Below the pieces are notes generated by a model. It saw only the letters and a program-made list of their open reading frames with translations. It was not told the origin of the DNA and searched no databases. From JAZKSG01 sp036626215 (GTDB lineage Archaea; Thermoplasmatota; E2; DHVEG-1): a stretch of DNA of 5,166 nt. This document shows positions 1-4,824 of the stretch, one piece after another; the first letter of the stretch is position 1, and every line of letters starts with the position of its first letter. The stretch is taken from positions 1 through 5,166 of the forward strand of contig JAZKSG010000066.1 of NCBI GenBank assembly GCA_036626215.1, in the 5' to 3' direction. Both the position numbers and the translations under genes were made by a program.

Positions 1-308
1 CCAATCAAAGAAACAATTTTTACCTTCCCAGCATTCTCCAAACGATCAAAATCCCAACCGAACTGTTTCGCCTGCGAAACAACATCCTCCGTACTCTGCT
101 CAACACTTATAAACAACCCGTTTTCATCATATTTCTCAGCTCCGTTAGCCAAAAACTGTAAACCAAAAATCGTTTTACCTGTACCAGGTCCACCAGTTAC
201 CACAGCAAAACTCCCTTTTGGAAATCCACCATCAACAAGATCATCTAACCCATCAATACCAGTTTTTACTCTATCCATCATATTTTTCTCTAATGAAATA
301 TCTTCCAT
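1..308 (-). CDS. KaiC/RadA-like RecA-superfamily ATPase, N-terminal part (runs off left edge)
   Basis: This is the first 102 codons of a P-loop ATPase of the KaiC/RAD55-like group; the rest lies beyond the left edge. The N-terminus has the group's opening pattern TGIDGLDDLVDGGFPKGS (residues 16-33), then a Walker A motif GGPGTGKT (39-46) and a segment FISVEQSTEDV followed by QFGWD (67-86). That stretch matches the part of KaiC holding the paired catalytic glutamates; here the first is kept (E70) and the second is Q71. Proteins of this group bind ATP, often form hexameric rings and act in archaeal signalling, motility or DNA repair; which applies here cannot be told without the C-terminus. The start is the ATG at 308, 10 nt after a strong AGGAGGT site. 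An ATG at 316 is closer to that site but is out of frame and stops after eight codons. It has its own TATA box at 366-373. Confidence 0.9.
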   Translation of the reverse strand, partial: MEDISLEKNMMDRVKTGIDGLDDLVDGGFPKGSFAVVTGGPGTGKTIFGLQFLANGAEKYDENGLFISVEQSTEDVVSQAKQFGWDFDRLENAGKVKIVSLI

Positions 309-318
309 CCTCTCATTT

Positions 319-325
319 ACCTCCT
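319..325 (-). promoter_or_regulatory. Shine-Dalgarno site of the KaiC-like gene
   Basis: The minus strand reads AGGAGGT, a near-full match to the archaeal anti-Shine-Dalgarno sequence, ending 10 nt before the ATG at 308. It supports that start and shows that this gene is expressed from a leadered mRNA. Confidence 0.75.
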
Positions 326-365
326 AAGATTTTTTCTTACTTCAAAAATAAACATAAACTATATG

Positions 366-373
366 ATTATAAA
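366..373 (-). promoter_or_regulatory. Predicted archaeal TATA box for the KaiC-like gene
   Basis: The minus strand reads TTTATAAT, preceded by GGAAAGA, which resembles a purine-rich BRE. A start about 26 nt downstream falls near position 343, giving a leader of about 35 nt that contains the AGGAGGT site. The box lies between the oligo-T run of the lipoprotein gene and the KaiC-like gene, so the two are probably separate units. Confidence 0.55.
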
Positions 374-389
374 TCTTTCCAGTTAAATT

Positions 390-437
390 AAAAAAAATCT
401 CTAAAACAACACAAAAAAAACCTGTAAATAAAAAAAA
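390..437 (-). terminator. Triple oligo-T terminator region after the lipoprotein gene
   Basis: Three runs of eight T on the minus strand (437-430, 420-413 and 397-390) begin 7 nt after the stop codon at 445-447. Archaeal RNA polymerase terminates at oligo-T runs without needing a hairpin, and none is seen here. The rest of the 309-444 gap is the promoter and leader of the KaiC-like gene. Confidence 0.6.
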
Positions 438-444
438 TGGTTTT

Positions 445-792
445 CTACTGTTTCTTAAAAATACGCGAAACCCCTTTTTCCTCATTTGTAAGAGTCAACC
501 TATCATACGCATAGTTAAAACTATATGTATAAGTATAAGTCACAGAAGGATTCTTCTGATGAATAACAAGTCTTCTCTCTGTCTTATTAACTTCATAGGT
601 CCCCACCTTCCGATAATCATTGATATAACATGTACCATTCTCCAAAAACTCATACGCCCTAAAAGAGTCCTCCATCACCCATTTACCAACAAATTTATCC
701 TCCTCTGATTCTTCTTCCGGCTCATAACACCCACATAAAACCGTAACAGAGATAAACAACACAACAGCCAAAACAAATATACTTTTCTTCAT
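445..792 (-). CDS. Small predicted lipoprotein with a lipocalin-like or DUF5640-like domain
   Basis: This 115-residue protein is probably exported and lipid-anchored. It opens with MKK and a hydrophobic segment (residues 5-19), then LCGC, an approximate lipobox that would put the lipid on C22. An acidic linker (EPEEESEED, 24-32) leads into a compact domain of alternating strands: FVGKW (34-38), YEFLENGTC (47-55), VGTYEV (63-68), TYTYSFNY (87-94) and LTLT (99-102). The order GKW, F-x-x-NGT, GTY and L-T-L-T is typical of small extracellular barrel domains such as DUF5640; I infer this by pattern only. Function is unknown; a ligand-binding or assay-less envelope role is possible. The start is chosen at ATG 792 because a TGGAGGGA site lies 9 nt upstream; the longer reading frame begins with TTG at 825 and would spoil the signal peptide. 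Confidence 0.85.
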   Translation of the reverse strand: MKKSIFVLAVVLFISVTVLCGCYEPEEESEEDKFVGKWVMEDSFRAYEFLENGTCYINDYRKVGTYEVNKTERRLVIHQKNPSVTYTYTYSFNYAYDRLTLTNEEKGVSRIFKKQ

Positions 793-801
793 CCCAGTTT
801 T

Positions 802-807
802 CCCTCC
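802..807 (-). promoter_or_regulatory. Shine-Dalgarno site fixing the lipoprotein start
   Basis: The minus strand reads GGAGGG, 9 nt before the ATG at 792. It lies inside the longer TTG-initiated frame, so it argues that the true protein begins with MKKSIF rather than eleven residues earlier. Confidence 0.75.
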
Positions 808-811
808 ATAA

Positions 812-830
812 AAAAGTTGAAACAACTTTT
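812..830. promoter_or_regulatory. Perfect inverted repeat, candidate operator of the lipoprotein gene
   Basis: The arms AAAAGTTG (812-819) and CAACTTTT (823-830) are exact inverse complements around an AAA spacer. The element lies just upstream of the GGAGGG site and spans the predicted transcription start (about 815). A 19-bp dyad of this size fits a dimeric archaeal repressor blocking polymerase. As RNA it would be only a weak, AU-rich hairpin, so a DNA role is the better guess. No protein has been matched to it. Confidence 0.45.
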
Positions 831-836
831 AAATAG

Positions 837-846
837 ATAAATATAA
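837..846 (-). promoter_or_regulatory. Possible TATA box of the lipoprotein gene
   Basis: The minus strand reads TTATATTTAT. A start about 26 nt downstream falls near 815 and leaves the GGAGGG site in the leader. A second candidate, ATTTAAAA at 834-827, would place the start too close to that site. Neither has a clear BRE, so the choice is weak. Confidence 0.35.
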
Positions 847-869
847 CGGATTACAACCCAAGGACATGT

Positions 870-962
870 AAAAAATAACTATAAAGTGAGGAAGCCTGGA
901 AAAAAAACTTTGATAAATGGGACGGGATGCAAATTAACCCATAGGTTCCAGACTCCCCCATA
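870..962 (-). ncRNA. Candidate structured small RNA closed by a 15-bp helix
   Basis: On the minus strand, UGGGGGAGUCUGGAA (960-946) can pair with UUCCAGGCUUCCUCA (901-887) in a continuous 15-bp helix: 12 Watson-Crick and 3 G-U pairs. On the plus strand those three positions are A-C mismatches, so the minus strand is the likelier transcript. Inside is a second 5-bp stem, AUGGG (942-938) with CCCAU (921-917), around a 16-nt loop. Local GC is about 42% (34 of 80 bases, 881-960), against roughly 17-25% in nearby non-coding stretches I counted. A TATA-like palindrome at 984-995 would start transcription near 962, and a T6 run (875-870) follows the helix. Against this, a T8 run (907-900) just inside the 3' arm might terminate early. 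It fits no tRNA, C/D or H/ACA pattern I could recognise. It could instead be a leader element of the lipoprotein gene or a decayed short inverted-repeat element. The ends are estimates. Confidence 0.38.
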
Positions 963-983
963 ATATCCACTAATATAACTGAT

Positions 984-995
984 GATTTATAAATC
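984..995 (-). promoter_or_regulatory. Palindromic TATA box, predicted promoter of the candidate RNA
   Basis: GATTTATAAATC is a perfect 12-bp palindrome with a TATA core (TTTATAAA). On the minus strand a start about 26 nt downstream would fall near 963, at the foot of the 15-bp helix. The box touches the last base of the stop codon of the membrane-protein gene. The bases upstream (GCCATA) are a poor BRE. Being symmetrical, it gives no direction by itself. Confidence 0.4.
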
Positions 996-1453
996 TATGG
1001 CGTCAACTCCGATATTTTATCAGGATGAACCATCCGACATCTCAAAAGCAACACAGAATTTTCATCTATAGGGATAAAAGTTTTACTAAAAACACCACCT
1101 TTAGCACCCTTTGGAAAAGTATATACATATACCCTCCTACCATCTATATAACGAGGTTTCTCTCTTCTATCATCTCTAACCGTTGATATAGACGATTTAT
1201 ATCTCTGAAAAAAAACCAACTCTAAAACAGCAAATAAAACTAACAGCGAAACTAGAAAATAAAGCCATATTTCAATAGGGAAAAACAACCAATTAGGACC
1301 AAAAACGACATCCCCTAAAATCATAAACGCGGTGACGACAGACAAAAAGATGGATCCAATGAATAAAATTTTAATTATATATCTATAATCTCTACCTCTC
1401 GGCGTTATAGAATCTTCCAAATTTTTTGTTTCATATATATTAAACTCAACCAT
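995..1453 (-). CDS. Two-helix membrane protein of unknown function
   Basis: I do not recognise this 152-residue protein. A polar N-terminus rich in charge (residues 1-24, ending RGRDYR) is followed by two long hydrophobic segments, about 25-51 and 57-82, with a tight turn (GPNW) between them. The rest (83-152) is soluble and basic at first (QRYKSS, RDDRREKPR), then strand-like: RRVYVYTF, GGVFSKTFIPI, SVLLLRCRMV. The positive-inside rule puts both ends in the cytoplasm, with a helical hairpin in the membrane. The C-terminal part may form a small beta domain. It starts at ATG 1453; only a weak purine-rich GAGAGAAGAG (1465-1456) precedes it. A likely TATA region at 1476-1490 suggests it has its own promoter, separate from the upstream diphosphatase gene. 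Confidence 0.8.
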   Translation of the reverse strand: MVEFNIYETKNLEDSITPRGRDYRYIIKILFIGSIFLSVVTAFMILGDVVFGPNWLFFPIEIWLYFLVSLLVLFAVLELVFFQRYKSSISTVRDDRREKPRYIDGRRVYVYTFPKGAKGGVFSKTFIPIDENSVLLLRCRMVHPDKISELTP

Positions 1454-1475
1454 AACTCTTCTCTCAATAGTTGTT

Positions 1476-1490
1476 TTAATATAATATTAT
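1476..1490 (-). promoter_or_regulatory. AT-rich TATA region upstream of the membrane protein gene
   Basis: The minus strand reads ATAATATTATATTAA here, holding overlapping TATA-like boxes. Depending on the box used, transcription would start about 1-6 nt before the ATG at 1453, so the mRNA may be leaderless or nearly so. The 54-nt gap back to the diphosphatase stop has no oligo-T run longer than four, so read-through from the operon is possible too. Confidence 0.35.
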
Positions 1491-1507
1491 ATTTTTAAAA
1501 CTTTCCT

Positions 1508-2068
1508 TTACAATTCTCTTCCTAAAAAATCAATTAATTTATCCAGAGATTTACCTCGATGAGAAAAAGAATTCTTCTCCCCGGTTTTCATCTCCCCAAA
1601 AGTTTTATCTGATCCATCTGGAACAAAAATAGGATCATAACCAAAACCTTCATCTCCTCTCATTCTTCGAGAGATACAACCAAGACATTCACCGACAAAT
1701 AGACGTGTTTCTCCTCCCGGTTTTTTAAAAGCATAGACGGAACGAAAAACAGCATCTCTATCTTCCTCTGACTCTAACAACTTCAAAATACCTTCACAGC
1801 CAAGAGTATAGAAAACAAAAGCTGAGTAGACACCAGGGAAACCTTTTAAACTGTTTACAAACAGACCTGCATCCTCCAAAATAAATGGTTCATCAAACGT
1901 TTTACTTATGTGTTCAACACCAAAATCAGCTACCTCCTCCAACTTTTCAGCCTGTATTTCAGGATAACCTAAATCTTTTTGAATGACTTCTAAACCCAGT
2001 TTTTCAAGTTTTTTTTGTGCCTCCCTAACTTTCCCTTTGTTGCCAGTGATAAAATAAATTTTTTTCAT
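1508..2068 (-). CDS. rdgB: XTP/dITP diphosphatase (HAM1/RdgB family)
   Basis: This cytoplasmic enzyme hydrolyses XTP, ITP and dITP to the monophosphate and pyrophosphate, keeping deaminated purines out of DNA and RNA. The 186-residue length is normal for the archaeal family. Motifs are all present: ITGNKGK (7-13) for the phosphate and metal site, LEDAGLFV (64-71) with the likely catalytic acid D66, GFPGVYSA (76-83), GFGYDPIF (141-148) in the base-binding region, FGEM (157-160) and the terminal EKNSFSHRGKSL (164-175) with the signature SHR. The ATG at 2068 overlaps the bud32 stop as ATGA, and an AGAGGG site (2082-2077) lies 8 nt upstream inside bud32, so the two are probably translationally coupled. 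It is the last gene of the kae1-bud32 operon; being placed there suggests shared expression, not a shared pathway. Confidence 0.95.
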   Translation of the reverse strand: MKKIYFITGNKGKVREAQKKLEKLGLEVIQKDLGYPEIQAEKLEEVADFGVEHISKTFDEPFILEDAGLFVNSLKGFPGVYSAFVFYTLGCEGILKLLESEEDRDAVFRSVYAFKKPGGETRLFVGECLGCISRRMRGDEGFGYDPIFVPDGSDKTFGEMKTGEKNSFSHRGKSLDKLIDFLGREL

Positions 2069-2700
2069 CTATAACGCCCTCTTCTAACAATATCCTCAAT
2101 TTTTTTAACTACCAGCTCTCCATCTGTTTTATTTAACTCTTCCCGGTAGCTCTCAAATACATGTTTAAAACAATCTTCATATTGTGAATGAGTGGATTCA
2201 AAAGCCTCCATAAGAACATGTAAATCAACACCTTTAGCCTCTACCTCACTAGCCTTACACCCTAAACCAAAATCAATAAAATAAACACGGTTATTTCTCA
2301 GAATCATATTTGAAGTAGTAATATCGCCATGTATGATATCATTATCATGAAGGCACGCTATACTTTTACCTATTTTTTTACACAAAGAAACACGTCTCTC
2401 ATCCCCTATATCCTCCAAGATATCTTTTACTTTTTCACCATCTATAAACTCCATAGTTAAAACACCATCTATTAAGTCTACATCGTAGATGATAGGTACA
2501 GATACACCATGTTTTCTCGCCTCAGACATCAATTTAGCCTCTTCTTTTGTCCTCGACTTAATCAACATATCATCTATCTCTTTAATCCTATATTTTTTTG
2601 GAATCCTTTTTTTCTTCACCACTCTTTTATCTAAATATTCATCAAGAACTATTTTCGCTTCGGCACCCTGGTAGAGTATCCTGTTTTTTTTCATCTCCAT
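2065..2700 (-). CDS. bud32: KEOPS complex Bud32 small protein kinase/ATPase
   Basis: Bud32 is the minimal kinase-fold subunit of KEOPS; it binds Kae1 and supports synthesis of t6A at position 37 of ANN-decoding tRNAs, acting as an ATPase more than a classical kinase. The 211 residues are a usual length. Visible are the shortened glycine-loop motif GAEA (12-15), the nucleotide-binding lysine region VVKKKRIPKKYR (27-38, probably K29 or K30), RTKEEAKLM (50-58) with the helix-C-like glutamate, the catalytic loop HGDITTSN (124-131; D126, N131) and metal-binding DFG (143-145). The basic C-terminus (RRGRYR) fits the family's short tail. It overlaps kae1 by 10 nt. ATG 2700 has a GGTGG site 7 nt upstream; an in-frame ATG at 2694 would make an ATGA overlap like the next gene and is the alternative start. 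In many euryarchaea the protein is fused to Kae1; here it is separate. Confidence 0.95.
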   Translation of the reverse strand: MEMKKNRILYQGAEAKIVLDEYLDKRVVKKKRIPKKYRIKEIDDMLIKSRTKEEAKLMSEARKHGVSVPIIYDVDLIDGVLTMEFIDGEKVKDILEDIGDERRVSLCKKIGKSIACLHDNDIIHGDITTSNMILRNNRVYFIDFGLGCKASEVEAKGVDLHVLMEAFESTHSQYEDCFKHVFESYREELNKTDGELVVKKIEDIVRRGRYR

Positions 2701-3683
2701 GTAACATCCACCATATCTGTCCTGAAACGTTGATCAATAAAACTTTCACTTATCTTCATCCTGACACCACTGTTATACATCAAACAACCAAGCCATGCAA
2801 TCATAGCTCCATTATCAACACATAGAGAACGATCCGGTACAAAAAAACAGGCGTCTCTCCCCTCAGCCATATATTTAACCATATCTCTAAGTCGTTTATT
2901 ACTCGCCACCCCGCCTCCAAGCAACACCTCATCTTTATCTATATGCGCCATAGCTCTCTCAGTAACCTCCGTTAAAGCAGCAAAAGTTGTTTCTTGGATA
3001 GAATAACATATATCTTCTAAAACCTGATTTTTTTCAAAATATTGTTCTGCAGCGGTTAAAAGACCAGAGAAAGCAATATCCATACCTTTAATCGAGTAAG
3101 GCAACGGCAGATAATTACTTCCTCCTTCAGCGAGTTTTTCAACTTTTGGACCTGCAGGAAAACCTAAACCCGTAGTTCTACCAAACTTATCTAAACAATT
3201 CCCTATACCGATATCCAACGTCTCACCAAACACCCGGTAACGTCCTTCTGCATACCCTATCACCTGGGTGTTAGCACCTGAAGTATACAACAAAACAGGG
3301 TCTTTACAGTCTTGGATAACCCCTCGACCAATTTCTAGATGAGCAACACAATGATTCACACCCATTATAGGTTTCTCCAAAGAAAGAGCAAGAGCCCTTG
3401 CAGCAGTAGCCGCAGTCCGTAAACATGGACCAAGACCAGGTCCTTTTGAAAAACAAACCAAATCTATATCTGAAAAACCAACTCCCGCCTGGTCAACAGC
3501 ATCTTTAATTAATTTATGAACTATCCCCCCATGAAAATTAGCGGCCTCCCTCGGATGAATACCACCCTCCTCTGGTTTAAAGACTTTAAACTCGTTAGAC
3601 AAAACCTTGCAACGGCCGTCATGATTTTTTACAACTCCACAACCTATAGTATGAGCTGTACCCTCAATTCCAACACTAATCAT
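2691..3683 (-). CDS. kae1: KEOPS complex Kae1, tRNA t6A threonylcarbamoyltransferase
   Basis: Kae1 (TsaD/OSGEP family) transfers the threonylcarbamoyl group from threonylcarbamoyl-AMP to A37 of tRNA, in the cytoplasm, with Bud32 and the other KEOPS proteins. The protein is 330 residues, normal for a stand-alone Kae1. The N-terminus MISVGIEGTAHTIGCGVV is the usual ASKHA phosphate-binding strand pair. Then come GGIHPREAANFH (40-51), SKGPGLGPCLRT (79-90), the metal ligands in NHCVAHLEIG (H111, H115), LYTSGANTQ (132-140; Y133), DIGIGNCLDKFGR (157-169), GGGVASNKRLR (256-266) and CVDNGAMIAW (288-297) with metal ligand D290. No domain is missing. ATG 3683 has no clear Shine-Dalgarno; a TATA box at 3719-3726 predicts a leader of about 14 nt. 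It heads an operon with bud32 and the XTP/dITP diphosphatase gene. Confidence 0.97.
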   Translation of the reverse strand: MISVGIEGTAHTIGCGVVKNHDGRCKVLSNEFKVFKPEEGGIHPREAANFHGGIVHKLIKDAVDQAGVGFSDIDLVCFSKGPGLGPCLRTAATAARALALSLEKPIMGVNHCVAHLEIGRGVIQDCKDPVLLYTSGANTQVIGYAEGRYRVFGETLDIGIGNCLDKFGRTTGLGFPAGPKVEKLAEGGSNYLPLPYSIKGMDIAFSGLLTAAEQYFEKNQVLEDICYSIQETTFAALTEVTERAMAHIDKDEVLLGGGVASNKRLRDMVKYMAEGRDACFFVPDRSLCVDNGAMIAWLGCLMYNSGVRMKISESFIDQRFRTDMVDVTWR

Positions 3684-3718
3684 GTAATACTACACTTACG
3701 ACTGAAAAAAGAAAAGAA

Positions 3719-3726
3719 ATATAAAA
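3719..3726 (-). promoter_or_regulatory. Predicted TATA box of the kae1-bud32-diphosphatase operon
   Basis: The minus strand reads TTTTATAT, the best TATA match in the 71-nt gap before kae1. A start about 26 nt downstream falls near 3697, leaving a short leader without a ribosome site. The bases upstream (CAAACTTG) are only a fair BRE. Confidence 0.5.
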
Positions 3727-3744
3727 CAAGTTTGGTCCCAAATC

Positions 3745-3752
3745 AAAAAAAA
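3745..3752 (-). terminator. Oligo-T terminator of the surface protein gene
   Basis: A run of eight T on the minus strand starts 2 nt after the stop codon (3757-3755). It has no hairpin before it, as expected for archaeal termination. Further pyrimidine-rich runs at 3718-3704 may act as back-up. Confidence 0.5.
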
Positions 3753-3754
3753 CT

Positions 3755-4711
3755 TTATTCTTTTGGTTCTTCCTCATAAAAATAAAGAACCCCTATCTTA
3801 AAAAGAAAAAAAATCACAAGGAGTGTAACAATGACAACAGTGGCAACTGCGAACCATAACGGAAAATCCTGAAACAACATAGCGAACTCACTATCTCCCC
3901 CAGATTGATATTTCACCAACTTATCTTCTTCTAAATCATATACATAATCCTTCTGACCGTCACCATCAATATCAACAGCTGTAGAAGTATCACCTAACAG
4001 AGTTATGTAAAAAATATCATATACACCATCGTTATCTGTATCTACAAGAAAATGAGTATCGTATTTGTTTTTTATTGATTTAACGTCTCCACTATTTTTC
4101 GGATCTGACCCAAGCTCTATCTCTATTTTATCACTCAGCCCATCATTATCATCATCTAGATCTGCTGTGAAATTTTTATATGTTGAGTCATCTGGAACAC
4201 CATCACCATCTGTATCCAAAGGATAACTATCTGAATCACTCACATTTGTACCACAAAACTTCTCTACGATATCATCCCAACCGTCACCATCAGAATCATT
4301 CAAAAATTCACTAGCGGCCTCCCCAGAACTATCCAAAACATTGACCTTCAAAGAGTTAGACCATTTTGTTTCCTCACCAAACTTACTTCTATACTTAACT
4401 TTTACATCATAAAAACCTGGTTCAGACCAACTATGAGCCCCTATAACCATCTCTGATGAATCAGATAAAGACAACCAACCACTCTCACTACCGTCACCCC
4501 AACCAAACTTCCATTGACTATCTGTATCTTGAGTAACTATTTTATAACTGTATTCAACATCCACCACACCAACCGTTGGCCCTTCAGGTTTCGCAGGTTT
4601 ATAATTTAAAGCCAAAACAGAAGAAAAACAAAAAAGATGTAAAATAATATAGAACACTGTAAAGAAAACAAAGATTTTCCTTATTTTTCTAACAGAGTTA
4701 TAATCCAACAT
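3755..4711 (-). CDS. Membrane-anchored surface protein with PKD-like domain and TSP3-type calcium repeats
   Basis: This 318-residue protein is probably displayed outside the cell. A basic start (VRKIRKIF) leads into a hydrophobic signal segment (about 13-35, ending VLALNYK). Residues 41-126 form an Ig-like PKD-type domain: WKFGWGDGSESGW (67-79) carries the WGDG hallmark and HSWSEPGFYDVKVKY (93-107) the H-x-W-x-x-x-G-x-Y-x-V-x-V strand. Five aspartate-rich repeats follow (starting at 139, 167, 185, 224 and 247), of the DxDGDGxxD thrombospondin type 3 or EF-loop kind, expected to bind calcium. A transmembrane helix (284-310) and a short acidic tail (EEEPKE) end the protein, so it is held C-terminally. 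Its role is unknown; adhesion or cell-envelope structure is plausible. Start: ATG 4711, with its only good ribosome-site match (GAGGGG, 4734-4729) unusually far, 17 nt upstream. Confidence 0.88.
   Translation of the reverse strand: MLDYNSVRKIRKIFVFFTVFYIILHLFCFSSVLALNYKPAKPEGPTVGVVDVEYSYKIVTQDTDSQWKFGWGDGSESGWLSLSDSSEMVIGAHSWSEPGFYDVKVKYRSKFGEETKWSNSLKVNVLDSSGEAASEFLNDSDGDGWDDIVEKFCGTNVSDSDSYPLDTDGDGVPDDSTYKNFTADLDDDNDGLSDKIEIELGSDPKNSGDVKSIKNKYDTHFLVDTDNDGVYDIFYITLLGDTSTAVDIDGDGQKDYVYDLEEDKLVKYQSGGDSEFAMLFQDFPLWFAVATVVIVTLLVIFFLFKIGVLYFYEEEPKE
3947..4297 (-). repeat. Five aspartate-rich calcium-binding repeats within the surface protein
   Basis: The coded repeats are DSDGDGWDD, DTDGDGVPDD, DLDDDNDGLSD, DTDNDGVYD and DIDGDGQKD. 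The first three are spaced 28 and 18 residues apart, as in tandem TSP3 repeats. The last two follow a different module (FLVDTDNDGVYDIFYIT, then a turn and VDIDGDGQKDYVYD), in which the acidic loops sit between aromatic beta strands. So the region looks like two kinds of calcium-loop module joined by the segment KNSGDVKSIKNKYDTH. Confidence 0.8.
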
Positions 4712-4766
4712 ATTTATTCTGTCTGCATCCCCTCTTCCTAAGAGTATATAAAAAATATTTTATCTC

Positions 4767-4774
4767 TATATAAA
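4767..4774 (-). promoter_or_regulatory. Predicted TATA box of the surface protein gene
   Basis: The minus strand reads TTTATATA, preceded by AGAAAC, a fair BRE. A start about 26 nt downstream falls near 4744, giving a leader of about 33 nt that includes GAGGGG. The same octamer recurs at 4752-4745 without a BRE-like sequence; if used, it would give a leader of about 12 nt lacking the ribosome site. Confidence 0.5.
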
Positions 4775-4781
4775 GTTTCTC

Positions 4782-4801
4782 AAAAAACAAAATCTAAAAA
4801 A
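4782..4801 (-). terminator. Oligo-T stretch after the nitroreductase gene
   Basis: Two T6 runs on the minus strand (4801-4796 and 4787-4782) follow the stop codon at 4827-4825 by about 23 nt, just upstream of the next gene's TATA box. They fit a simple archaeal oligo-T terminator; no hairpin is seen. Confidence 0.4.
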
Positions 4802-4824
4802 TGAACAAACTTTTTATCTATTCT

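Noticed and set aside
793..825. Longer lipoprotein start at TTG 825
   Set aside because: It puts eleven residues before the MKK signal start, overlaps the GGAGGG site and begins inside the inverted repeat.
887..960. tRNA, C/D-box or H/ACA RNA in the 74-nt helix segment
   Set aside because: The length suits a tRNA, but there is no T-loop, anticodon stem or CCA-like end; no paired C and D boxes are present, and no ACA follows the stem.
887..960. Decayed short inverted-repeat transposable element
   Set aside because: The arms could be terminal repeats, but I see no target-site duplication, and the mismatches all favour pairing in one RNA strand. It is kept as an alternative rather than excluded.
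2685..2700. Programmed frameshift fusing Kae1 and Bud32
   Set aside because: The A8 run lies just after, not before, the kae1 stop, so a ribosome would meet the stop first; overlap-coupled restart explains the arrangement.
2489..2825. Two plus-strand reading frames (2489-2674 and 2598-2825)
   Set aside because: They lie opposite bud32 and the end of kae1, both certain genes, have no family resemblance and have composition expected of a complementary strand.
3516..3779. Plus-strand reading frame of 87 codons
   Set aside because: It runs antisense to the start of kae1 and across its promoter and the upstream oligo-T run; no motif or ribosome site supports it.
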